From positions 1-7,143 of the forward strand of contig JAFQNU010000045.1 of assembly GCA_017420825.1 (NCBI GenBank): a stretch of 7,143 bases of DNA, in the 5' to 3' direction. Made by a program: the position numbers and the translations under genes. This document shows, one piece after another, positions 1-7,143 of the stretch. Within the stretch, counting starts at the first letter, position 1. Every line of letters begins with the position of its first letter. The notes under the pieces were generated by a model. It made no database searches and was not told where the DNA came from. It saw only the letters and a program-made list of their open reading frames with translations. This DNA is from Clostridia bacterium (GTDB lineage Bacteria > Bacillota > Clostridia > UBA1381).

Positions 1-3000
1 TCAAAGGACAAAATCCCTGAGCCTCTTGCGACAATAAGCGGAGCAGGAAATTCAAATAACGGATATATCAAGGACGGATATGTGTACATAATCAACACGA
101 AGAATGTTCTCTACGTTTATGATATTTCAAATCTTGCCGAGATAAAGACAGTAGCGCCCTATACGCTCGGAGAAAAATTCGGCGGAGTTACCGATACATT
201 GGTAGAGGGAAACACACTTTATGCAGCTGATTACAATGGTCTCGGAATAGTTGATATAACAGATAAGGAAAAGCCGGCATTGCTGTCCTTTACAGCGTTG
301 TCAAGACCAAACGGACTCTGTCTTGATGGTGAGACGCTCTATGTCGGAGCATATGATTTTAAAACATATATCTATGATGTAAAGGACGGACAAAAGCCAA
401 TTCAACTTGGTGCAGCAACAATGAATTCAATGGTTTACGGATTGCAGAACGAGGGAAATCTCATTTACTGTGCATGTGCCGGCGGTGTTTATGTTGTTGA
501 TCCCGAATATCAGTTTGACACGACAGGTATGCCTGAGATTCCGACAGAGGAAGAGATTTTTGGAACAGCAGACGGAGAGGTACAGGAAATAGAAAGTCCC
601 TTTGATGATACAAAATCACACTGGGCAAATGAGCATATTGCAAAAATGAGCTCAAAGGGATATATACTTGGTAAGGGTAATAATAAATTTGCCCCTGAGG
701 ATAATATCACAAGAGCGGAGTTTATATCAATTGCAACAAGAATGGCAACACCTGCGGTTGAGAGATATAAAAAGAGATTTTCAGATGTCAGTGATAATGC
801 ATGGTATGCAGACTATATTGAAACAGCATATCTTTTAGGACTTATACCTGAAGAAATGCTTGCAAACAAGAAGGTATTGCCTGATGAGAAGATAACAAGA
901 GAGGAAATGGCAGCTATAACAGTCAACCTCATGGAATATTTTGGTGTTGTAAATACAGATACATCTAATGTTGAATTTACAGACAGTGACCAGATTACAG
1001 TATGGTCAAAGCCGTATGTTGATAAGGCAAACTCAATGGGACTTATAAACGGAATGGAGGACGGAAGCTTTGCTCCAAAATCTCCGTCAACAAGAGCACA
1101 AGTTTGTAAAATACTGTCAACAGGAATTGACATGACGGCAGAGGAAGAGGCTGAATTTATAGCGGAAACCGAGTACACAGCAGAGGACAACACACCTGTA
1201 AAATATAATGAAGATTATAATGCTCCTGTTTATGAGGAGGACGGACGTCCTGTTGTGTTCCATACAACAGATGCATTTATGCCGGGAGAGCTTTTAGGAT
1301 TTTACGGTGAGTATATAACAAATCCAAAGGTTTATATTGCTGGGGGTGCGTTTGATTCTGCAGAGCCGACAGAAAATGCCATAGAGCTTGAAATTGTTGA
1401 TAAAGACATAGAAGGACAGAGCATAACTTGTATTACTCCGAATGATTTAACTCCCGGAGTATTCACAGCGTGGATAAAGAATGATATTGGATACAGTGCT
1501 CCGATTGAGATTAACGGAACAAGACTTCACTGGGTAGATAAGGACATTATAGAAAAGGGTGATATATTAAGCATTTTCGGAAGAAATTTTGCACAGGCAG
1601 AATTTGGCGGTGAATTAAAGACAGGAGCCGCATTGGTTGGTGAGAACGGTACATATGACCTTGAAGTTATTGAAATAAATCCGTTTAGAATAAAGGCATC
1701 TATCCCGAATGATGTTCCAAACGGAGATTATGAGGTTTATGTTTCAAATGACGGAGTAATCTGGAATAAATGCTATGAAGTATACGGAAAGGTTACTGTA
1801 AAAGATGAGGTTTATGACCCGTATGACTTAAATCAGCCATGGGCAGATGAATTTGAATGGGATAATAAAATCGATATAACGAAAGCACCTTATAATGCTG
1901 ATAACACAGGAAAGACAGACAACACAGAAGTAATTCAAAAAGCTATTGATGATGCTCACACAGCAGGCGGCGGAATTGTGTATTTCCCTGAGGGAGAATA
2001 TAAGCACGCAGGTCTGCAGATGGATTCTAAAGTTATCTTAATGGGTGACGGAATGGAGAAGTCAAAGCTTATCTATTCATATAAGGGTGAAGATATTACG
2101 GGTAAGCAAATGATCGGAACAAAGGGACAGGGAAAAATTGACGGAAAAATAGGCTTTATGAATATGGGCTTTTTCCTTGACGACGCACCCGACCAGGGAA
2201 CTCCCGACACCTATTTCTGGCTCGGTGAGGACTGGGGTGCAAACATCACAAATCAGAGCTTGAAAACTGCTAAGCATATCTTTATAAAAGGGTGTAAGCT
2301 CTATTCACCGCTTATCAGACCTGAGAAAAAGGCAGGAAGAGCATTGGGTATTGTAGTAGTTGCAAAGAGCCATGTGCTTTTTGAGGACAATATATGCTAC
2401 GGCTCATGTATGACAATGACCTCTTGCTATATTTCAAAATATTTTAAAGCTGCGAATAATCATTTTACAACTGCAACTCACAACCTTGCTGTTATTGCAA
2501 CTCAGTCAGTATTTGAAAATAATGTAATGAACAGAAACTGGAAGTATGGAACAGAGGTTGCAAATACACAGGGAATATTTATGAGAGGTTATTCCTATGT
2601 TGCGGGAAATACCATAAGAAACACAGGTATGCCGGGCGGAAATGACGGTGAGCTTGTATGTACCGAAGCATACAGGGCATCAACAAGAATGTCGGGACAA
2701 ATAGTTTCGGCAACAAAGAATTCAGTTGTTGTAAATGAAGTTGTTGGCTCAGACGGAAAGGCAACAGGTTCAGAAACTGCAGGTTGGTATATGGATACAG
2801 CTTTTGGTGATACACTTGATATTGTTATAGTTAATGGTAGGGGACTTGGTCAAAGAAGAAGAGTAGCAAGCATTGATGAGGCAACAAAGACAATAAATAT
2901 TGAGGGTGAATGGGAAATTCTTCCCGACAGCACAAGTAAGTTTGTTTTTGCACAGTTTGCATATGGTGCGACAATATATAATAACTATGCAAATACAGGT

Positions 3001-3600
3001 GCAAAGGGCTTGTGGCTGTATGGTGACACACAAGACTGTGCAGTAACAGAAAACAATCTTATTGACGTTGAGGGTGTTTATATACATACAGTTCATGTTG
3101 AAAGAGACGGATTCAGACGTTTCAACCCCGGATATTTTAACAGACTTGGCAGAAACAGAACAAAAGGTCACGCAACAAAGACAAACGTGTGTGGAGTGGG
3201 AGTAAATGCAGGTATAGAATATGCAACAGGCTTTACTGTTTCAGATGTTCTTGCATATGGAATAGATATGAAGGATAACGTTATTATCGGTACGGGAGAA
3301 TATCCTGAAAGTATATCTGTAACAGAAGCACCTGACTTAAACGGAATGTTTGCAACGACTTTTTCAAGACAGCAAACCAACACAACTGAAACAATTATGA
3401 AGGGTGTTATAATAGAAAATAATCGTGTTGAGAAGATGGACAGAGGTATTACCGTTGGTAACGACAGTAAAAACTGGCAACCGGCAGGAACAAATATGGT
3501 AGGCTCTATGCAGCAGAATATAGTTTTAAAGGGTAATACCTTTAGCGAAGTACAGAGAGAAATTGTTGACGTTGATGGAATTATAACAATGGTTGAATAA
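1..3600 (+). CDS. Large surface protein (5'-partial): LVIVD propeller, three SLH domains, two TIG-like domains, pectate-lyase-like beta-helix
   Basis: The frame is open from base 1 to the TAA at 3598-3600, giving 1199 visible residues. The true start and presumed signal peptide lie upstream; the GTG at 82 is internal, because coding similarity continues before it. Residue numbers count from base 1. Residues 1-175 are propeller blades of LVIVD type (LYVYDIS at 37-43, GIVDITDKEKP at 82-92, VYVVDP at 163-168). Three SLH repeats follow at about 200-250, 260-315 and 325-376, with W208, W268 and W335 and the motifs TRAE (237-240), TREE (299-302) and TRAQ (364-367). In this family SLH repeats bind secondary cell-wall polymer. 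After an acidic linker come two IPT/TIG-like segments (about 418-505 and 509-600). From about 625 to the end is a right-handed beta-helix. It opens with the pectate-lyase-3 signature DITKAPYNADNTGKTDNT (625-642) and GGGIVYFPEGEY (656-667), then N-rich rungs such as FENN, YNN, ENN and KGN. An extra beta-rich insert sits at about 884-985. The likely role is a wall-anchored polysaccharide lyase or hydrolase. I could not identify the catalytic residues, so substrate and activity are open. Confidence 0.88.
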   Translation, partial: SKDKIPEPLATISGAGNSNNGYIKDGYVYIINTKNVLYVYDISNLAEIKTVAPYTLGEKFGGVTDTLVEGNTLYAADYNGLGIVDITDKEKPALLSFTALSRPNGLCLDGETLYVGAYDFKTYIYDVKDGQKPIQLGAATMNSMVYGLQNEGNLIYCACAGGVYVVDPEYQFDTTGMPEIPTEEEIFGTADGEVQEIESPFDDTKSHWANEHIAKMSSKGYILGKGNNKFAPEDNITRAEFISIATRMATPAVERYKKRFSDVSDNAWYADYIETAYLLGLIPEEMLANKKVLPDEKITREEMAAITVNLMEYFGVVNTDTSNVEFTDSDQITVWSKPYVDKANSMGLINGMEDGSFAPKSPSTRAQVCKILSTGIDMTAEEEAEFIAETEYTAEDNTPVKYNEDYNAPVYEEDGRPVVFHTTDAFMPGELLGFYGEYITNPKVYIAGGAFDSAEPTENAIELEIVDKDIEGQSITCITPNDLTPGVFTAWIKNDIGYSAPIEINGTRLHWVDKDIIEKGDILSIFGRNFAQAEFGGELKTGAALVGENGTYDLEVIEINPFRIKASIPNDVPNGDYEVYVSNDGVIWNKCYEVYGKVTVKDEVYDPYDLNQPWADEFEWDNKIDITKAPYNADNTGKTDNTEVIQKAIDDAHTAGGGIVYFPEGEYKHAGLQMDSKVILMGDGMEKSKLIYSYKGEDITGKQMIGTKGQGKIDGKIGFMNMGFFLDDAPDQGTPDTYFWLGEDWGANITNQSLKTAKHIFIKGCKLYSPLIRPEKKAGRALGIVVVAKSHVLFEDNICYGSCMTMTSCYISKYFKAANNHFTTATHNLAVIATQSVFENNVMNRNWKYGTEVANTQGIFMRGYSYVAGNTIRNTGMPGGNDGELVCTEAYRASTRMSGQIVSATKNSVVVNEVVGSDGKATGSETAGWYMDTAFGDTLDIVIVNGRGLGQRRRVASIDEATKTINIEGEWEILPDSTSKFVFAQFAYGATIYNNYANTGAKGLWLYGDTQDCAVTENNLIDVEGVYIHTVHVERDGFRRFNPGYFNRLGRNRTKGHATKTNVCGVGVNAGIEYATGFTVSDVLAYGIDMKDNVIIGTGEYPESISVTEAPDLNGMFATTFSRQQTNTTETIMKGVIIENNRVEKMDRGITVGNDSKNWQPAGTNMVGSMQQNIVLKGNTFSEVQREIVDVDGIITMVE

Positions 3601-3613
3601 TTAACGGCTCAGA

Positions 3614-3637
3614 CACAGCCGGAAATGTCCGGCTGTG
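3614..3637 (+). terminator. Terminator-like hairpin between the two genes, without a U tract
   Basis: Directly after the first stop codon, CACAGCCGGA (3614-3623) pairs perfectly with TCCGGCTGTG (3628-3637) around the loop AATG, forming a GC-rich 10-bp stem. GCTCA (3607-3611) and TGAGC (3636-3640) offer an alternative outer pairing. The bases that follow are AAATATATTAAATTTA, which is AT-rich but has no run of T. A classic intrinsic terminator is therefore not met. It may be a weak or attenuating terminator, or a hairpin protecting the 3' end of the upstream message within an operon. Confidence 0.5.
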
Positions 3638-3658
3638 AGCAAATATATTAAATTTATA

Positions 3659-3664
3659 AGGAGG
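3659..3664 (+). promoter_or_regulatory. Ribosome binding site of the second gene
   Basis: AGGAGG lies 7 bases before the ATG at 3672, inside the longer match AAGGAGGAA (3658-3666). This near-perfect Shine-Dalgarno sequence, followed by a textbook signal peptide, fixes the start of the second gene. No convincing -35/-10 pair is visible in the 71-base gap. TATATT at 3644-3649 has no matching -35 and would start transcription almost on the ribosome binding site. Confidence 0.9.
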
Positions 3665-3671
3665 AACTCTT

Positions 3672-3764
3672 ATGTTAAAGAGAGGAAAAAAATTAATTTC
3701 ACTTACCATTGCTCTTGCACTTGTAATGTCATTATTTAGTGCAATGACGGTAAGCACGTATGCA
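3672..3764 (+). other. Sec signal peptide of the second protein
   Basis: Residues 1-31 have a basic start (MLKRGKK), a hydrophobic core (residues 8-25, rich in L, A, I, V and M) and a polar end, STYA, before AAY. Cleavage is most likely after A31 or A32. No lipobox cysteine is present, so this looks like signal peptidase I export rather than a lipoprotein. Confidence 0.88.
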
Positions 3765-6700
3765 GCAGCATATGGTTTGGTTGGAAAATACACCTCGGAG
3801 AGCTGGACAGGACGTGCAAACAGTTCGGCATTGGCAGAAATAAACGGAAAAATGTACGCATATGTGGGACGTTTTACAGCGGGAGGTACAAACGGCGGTC
3901 TTGACGTTTTAAATGTAACAGACCCTGCAAATCCTGTATTGGTTACAACATATACAGATATTCTACTCCCAGATTCGGGACAGACAAACGAAAAGCTTTT
4001 TGTAAATGAGGATTGCCTGTATGTTATGAACAAAACAAACAATACTCTTGAAATTTACAGAATAAGCCAGACAGATGGAACTTTATCAAAAATTTCATCA
4101 ATACAAAATTTGACCACTGCTGTTACTATGAAGGCTGTTGATAATTTATTGTTTGTATCTGCACATAAGGTACAGGCAACAGACTTTACGACTCCGTCTG
4201 TGAAAATATATGATATCAGTGATGCTGACAGTCCTAAGGCACTTACAACAGAAACAATTATGCTGCCGACAATGACAAATCTTGGAGGAACTATTACCGA
4301 TGACAGTGTTGCTGAGCAAATTGCAACATTCTCGATTGCAGTAAACAAGCTTGGAAATAACTCTTACAGAATTTTTGGTGTAAACAGAGCCAAATTCGCA
4401 ACTGCCGGTAATCAGTACTTCCTCTCAATCAGAGATATAACAGTAACAGGTACAACATATACCGTTGAAACAAAATACGAAGGTTTTGTTGAAGGTGTTA
4501 TGAATAATAATGCCTCTATAGTTGATATAGAGGTTGTTGACGATAACACAATTGCAGTCGTTGACAGTAATAATGGTTCTGCAGATACTGTTAATACGCT
4601 TAATATAATTGATGTATCAGTTCCGACAGCTCCAAAATTTGTTACAGGCAATGGCACTAATGGACAAGGTACAGACATTGCAGTTGATGGAAACACAATC
4701 GTGCTTGCAACAAAGGATTCAAGAGCATATGTTTATACATATGAGAATGGTGCATTAACAAAGATTAAGGATTTCGTGACAGGCATAGGTATGGGCGTTA
4801 ATACCTATAACGGTTTCCTTTGCTTTGCAACATTTGGTTCGTTTGAAATGTACGAGTATAAAACAGGAATTGAAATCACATCAGCAAATGTAAATTCTGT
4901 TGAAGGTGTTATCAGCGGAAAAATAGATGGTAGATTAGCAGGTGACAGTGTTATTGTAACTGTTAACGGAAAAAATTATAATGCTACTGTTAACCCTGCA
5001 TCATTTACAGCAAATATTACAGATGTAATTGAGTCAGATACAGCTAATGTAACTGTAAAATTGATAAGAAACGGTGCAACAGCTGCAACTGCAACAAAAA
5101 CACTTAGTGTTAAAAAGCTTTCTAATAAGGTTTATAGTGACCCTACAGCATTAACAGAACATCTTGCAATAGAAACAGGAACAACATCAGCAAAGGGAGC
5201 GACCGTTGACGGTATAACAATAAAAGGCAATAAGTACCTTTACTATTATTCAAAGGGTGGTCTTATCAGCTACAATATAACAGATAAGGATAATATATCA
5301 ACAATTCAGACCTTAACAGATGTTAAAGCAGGAGATTTTATAGATCAGATGCTTATTCATGACAGGTATCTTCTTCTTGCGTATGACGGTGCAGGTTCTG
5401 TTGCATCAGAGGTAAAATATTATTACATAAATGATGACGGAACAGTTACAGCAAGCAAATCAATATCACTTGGTACACAAAACAAACCGTTTACAATTAA
5501 TATAGTTGATGATTATCTTTTTGTTGGACTTGGCGGAACAAGCGGAAGAAGAATGTATGTTTATAATATAGATGATTTAACAACAGTTGCAAGCACTGAG
5601 AACGGCTATGGTGTGCATGGTGTAGCAATAAAGAAAATTTCTGATTCAGAATACATTACATATTATAATTCAAGAACAGATAATACAGATGCTGACGGAA
5701 ACAAGCTGCATAACAACGGCTGGGGATTTTGTATAAACAAGCTTACAATTGGTACAGATGGTAAAGGCAGCTTTAGTGAATTGTATCATGGTGATCCGGG
5801 AATAGCAGGCATACAGGGAAGTATAAGAGCTGTTAAACTGATAGATGAGAATACATTATTTATAGCAAGCTCAGAGAAAACAGGTGGCTCAAACATTGTT
5901 GATGTAATAAATCCAGCAAATCCTACAGTTACAAATGTTGAAGGTAGATTTTTGACGGCTACTGATTTGAATGATGATTATTATGTTGTTGCAAATCAGG
6001 ATGGAGAGGCAAGAATAATCAATAAAGCAACAGGTGAAATTGCAAAGAGATATAACAAAACATCAGGCGGTGTTGAAATCGGTGAAATGTTCGGTGTAAA
6101 TGAATTTGACGGAATGTTGGTTGTTGCAGGTTCTGTTATCAGAATGCTTGACGGCTTATATACAAAGCTTGATATAAACACAGAAGATATTCAGTATCAG
6201 TCAACTGTAAAAATTAACGGATATGTTGAAGGATATCAGACAGGTGATACCATTTCGATGTTAGTTAACGGTGAGGAATATAATGCAACAGTTAATGCTG
6301 ATGGAAGCTTCTATTGCACATATGCTCCCGAAAAGCCTGAAAAGGTTGAGGTTATTGCAACACTTGCAAGAGGTTCTGAAAATATTATAGCAGACAGCGA
6401 CACAGTTGCAATCGTAAATGAATATTCAGATTTACCTGAATTTATAATTGATGAGAATATGACTGCAATAAGCACACTCAGACCGGACGGTGTTGGAGAC
6501 AAAAATACGGTGGGAGAAGACAACAGAGCATGGTCGGTAGCAACAGCAGAAATTAACGGACGTGATTATGCATATCTTGGAACTTATTCAAATCTTTATG
6601 CAATTGATATCACAACACCGTCAACACCTGTAATTAAGGGAACTTATGATATTGTTCCTATGACAAATTCAAAAACAAGAAATAAGCATATTGTAGTTAA

Positions 6701-7143
6701 AGACGGATATCTTTATACTGAAAATTATGACGCTACTGCAAATAGTCATTCTATTGAAGTGTATAAGATTAACAGTGACGGAACATTACCATCAGCTCCG
6801 GCTGGCTCGGTGCTTGTTTCAAGCGGTGGTGACAGTGAGTTGAGAACAATCGAAATAATTGATGACTATATGTTTGTAACAGTTGGTAAAACAGATGGTA
6901 TGGTAGTATACAACATATCCGACTTAACAAATATTACAAGGGTAGCACAGGAAACTTCACCGAATGAAATGGTTGTTTCTGTAACAGAAAAGGTTGAGGA
7001 CGGAAAATACAGAATTTACAGTGTTGTAAGAGATACTACAACTTTCTTAAGAATTTCTGATTTTGTTCCTGCTGCTGAAACGAAAATGCAGAACAGATAT
7101 GCTGCAGTTCCTGAAAATGCACAGGGCTTTACCGAAGAGGAAA
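3672..7143 (+). CDS. Large secreted protein (3'-partial): signal peptide, propeller-like regions alternating with Ig-like domains
   Basis: The frame opens at ATG 3672, just downstream of a strong ribosome binding site, and has no stop for 1157 codons up to the window edge; the rest lies downstream. Residues 1-31 are a signal peptide. Residues about 33-403 form a propeller-like region with LVIVD-like strands (GLDVLNVTDPANPVLV early on, NIIDVSVPTAPKF at 311-323). Residues about 404-483 are a first Ig-like domain. A second propeller-like region follows at about 484-840, with the blade IVDDYLFVG (611-619) then MYVYNIDDL (628-636). A second Ig-like domain is at about 844-918. A third propeller-like region starts at about 930, with AEINGRDYAYLG at 959-970 and IIDDYMFV (1062-1069) then VVYNISDL (1078-1085), and runs off the edge. 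No SLH, sortase or catalytic domain is visible in this part. It starts 71 bases after the first gene and shares its blade motif, so the two are probably related and possibly co-transcribed. Function is unknown: binding, adhesion or spacing roles fit. A catalytic or SLH part could lie downstream. Confidence 0.9.
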   Translation, partial: MLKRGKKLISLTIALALVMSLFSAMTVSTYAAAYGLVGKYTSESWTGRANSSALAEINGKMYAYVGRFTAGGTNGGLDVLNVTDPANPVLVTTYTDILLPDSGQTNEKLFVNEDCLYVMNKTNNTLEIYRISQTDGTLSKISSIQNLTTAVTMKAVDNLLFVSAHKVQATDFTTPSVKIYDISDADSPKALTTETIMLPTMTNLGGTITDDSVAEQIATFSIAVNKLGNNSYRIFGVNRAKFATAGNQYFLSIRDITVTGTTYTVETKYEGFVEGVMNNNASIVDIEVVDDNTIAVVDSNNGSADTVNTLNIIDVSVPTAPKFVTGNGTNGQGTDIAVDGNTIVLATKDSRAYVYTYENGALTKIKDFVTGIGMGVNTYNGFLCFATFGSFEMYEYKTGIEITSANVNSVEGVISGKIDGRLAGDSVIVTVNGKNYNATVNPASFTANITDVIESDTANVTVKLIRNGATAATATKTLSVKKLSNKVYSDPTALTEHLAIETGTTSAKGATVDGITIKGNKYLYYYSKGGLISYNITDKDNISTIQTLTDVKAGDFIDQMLIHDRYLLLAYDGAGSVASEVKYYYINDDGTVTASKSISLGTQNKPFTINIVDDYLFVGLGGTSGRRMYVYNIDDLTTVASTENGYGVHGVAIKKISDSEYITYYNSRTDNTDADGNKLHNNGWGFCINKLTIGTDGKGSFSELYHGDPGIAGIQGSIRAVKLIDENTLFIASSEKTGGSNIVDVINPANPTVTNVEGRFLTATDLNDDYYVVANQDGEARIINKATGEIAKRYNKTSGGVEIGEMFGVNEFDGMLVVAGSVIRMLDGLYTKLDINTEDIQYQSTVKINGYVEGYQTGDTISMLVNGEEYNATVNADGSFYCTYAPEKPEKVEVIATLARGSENIIADSDTVAIVNEYSDLPEFIIDENMTAISTLRPDGVGDKNTVGEDNRAWSVATAEINGRDYAYLGTYSNLYAIDITTPSTPVIKGTYDIVPMTNSKTRNKHIVVKDGYLYTENYDATANSHSIEVYKINSDGTLPSAPAGSVLVSSGGDSELRTIEIIDDYMFVTVGKTDGMVVYNISDLTNITRVAQETSPNEMVVSVTEKVEDGKYRIYSVVRDTTTFLRISDFVPAAETKMQNRYAAVPENAQGFTEEE
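4881..5120 (+). repeat. Ig-like domain, copy 1, in the second protein
   Basis: Residues about 404-483. The core GDSVIVTVNGKNYNATVN (424-441) is nearly the same as the core of copy 2, about 434 residues later. The pattern (G-x-I-x-G, then GD, alternating hydrophobic strand, NG, Y-x-A-T-V-N) fits bacterial Ig-like domains of the Big type. The domain ends at LSVKKL, where the second propeller-like region begins. The role is probably as a rigid spacer between propellers. Confidence 0.7.
6201..6425 (+). repeat. Ig-like domain, copy 2, in the second protein
   Basis: Residues about 844-918. The core GDTISMLVNGEEYNATVN (858-875) matches copy 1 in spacing and in the closing YNATVN, and is followed by ADGSF, a typical turn in Big-type Ig domains. 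It separates the second from the third propeller-like region, just as copy 1 separates the first from the second. Confidence 0.7.

Noticed and set aside
82..84. GTG as the start codon of the first gene
   Set aside because: The same frame is open back to base 1 and reads as propeller sequence (GYIKDGYVYI); there is no ribosome binding site or signal peptide at this point.
813..1193. Antisense open frame of 126 codons opposite the SLH region
   Set aside because: No recognisable domain, no convincing ribosome binding site, and it lies wholly opposite a well-supported coding frame with clear SLH motifs. It is a by-product of codon use on the + strand.
2770..3171. Antisense open frame of 133 codons, rich in Cys and Ile
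   Set aside because: It lies opposite the beta-helix coding sequence. Its Cys-rich make-up is what reverse reading of ACA and GCA codons gives, and no family is recognisable.
3644..3649. TATATT as a -10 promoter box for the second gene
   Set aside because: No -35-like hexamer lies about 17 bases upstream, where the hairpin sits, and transcription would begin almost on the ribosome binding site.
3581..4042. Antisense open frame of 153 codons covering the gap and the signal peptide region
   Set aside because: It is opposite the ribosome binding site and signal peptide of the second gene, which are strong evidence for the + strand, and it has no domain of its own.
4055..4696. Antisense open frames at 4055-4348 and 4412-4696 with hydrophobic stretches
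   Set aside because: The hydrophobic look comes from reverse reading of Asn-, Asp- and Thr-rich codons. Neither has gene-like context, and the + strand frame is continuous here.

Overview
The window holds two very large secreted surface-protein genes in tandem on the + strand, and each runs off one edge. The sequence is moderately AT-rich. AGA, ATA, GGA, ACA and GCA codons are frequent, the one visible start has a strong AGGAGG ribosome binding site, and the first protein carries S-layer homology (SLH) domains. Together these point to a Gram-positive, Clostridia-like bacterium. SLH domains joined to a pectate-lyase-like beta-helix recall gut or rumen plant-polysaccharide degraders such as Monoglobus, but that is inference; nothing here fixes genus or species.

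Positions 1-3600 are the 3' part of a gene whose start lies upstream. The visible 1199 residues hold, in order, the end of an LVIVD-type beta-propeller, three SLH repeats for cell-wall attachment, an acidic linker, two IPT/TIG-like beta-sandwich segments, and a C-terminal right-handed beta-helix of the pectate-lyase-3 / GH28-like superfamily. Positions 3601-3671 are a 71-base gap with a 10-bp hairpin and the ribosome binding site of the next gene. Positions 3672-7143 are the 5' part of a second gene: a signal peptide, then propeller-like regions alternating with two Ig-like domains. It is still open at the window edge after 1157 codons.

The two proteins share a propeller blade motif (aromatic-V-Y-[DN]-I-S-[ND]-L), so they look like relatives with partly shared architecture, probably co-transcribed or arisen by local duplication. 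A working model, which is inference, is a cell-surface pair: the first protein is anchored through SLH and carries a carbohydrate-active beta-helix, while the propeller and Ig regions serve as binding or spacer modules. No RNA genes, mobile elements, CRISPR arrays or origins were seen. The only gap between genes is 71 bases long.
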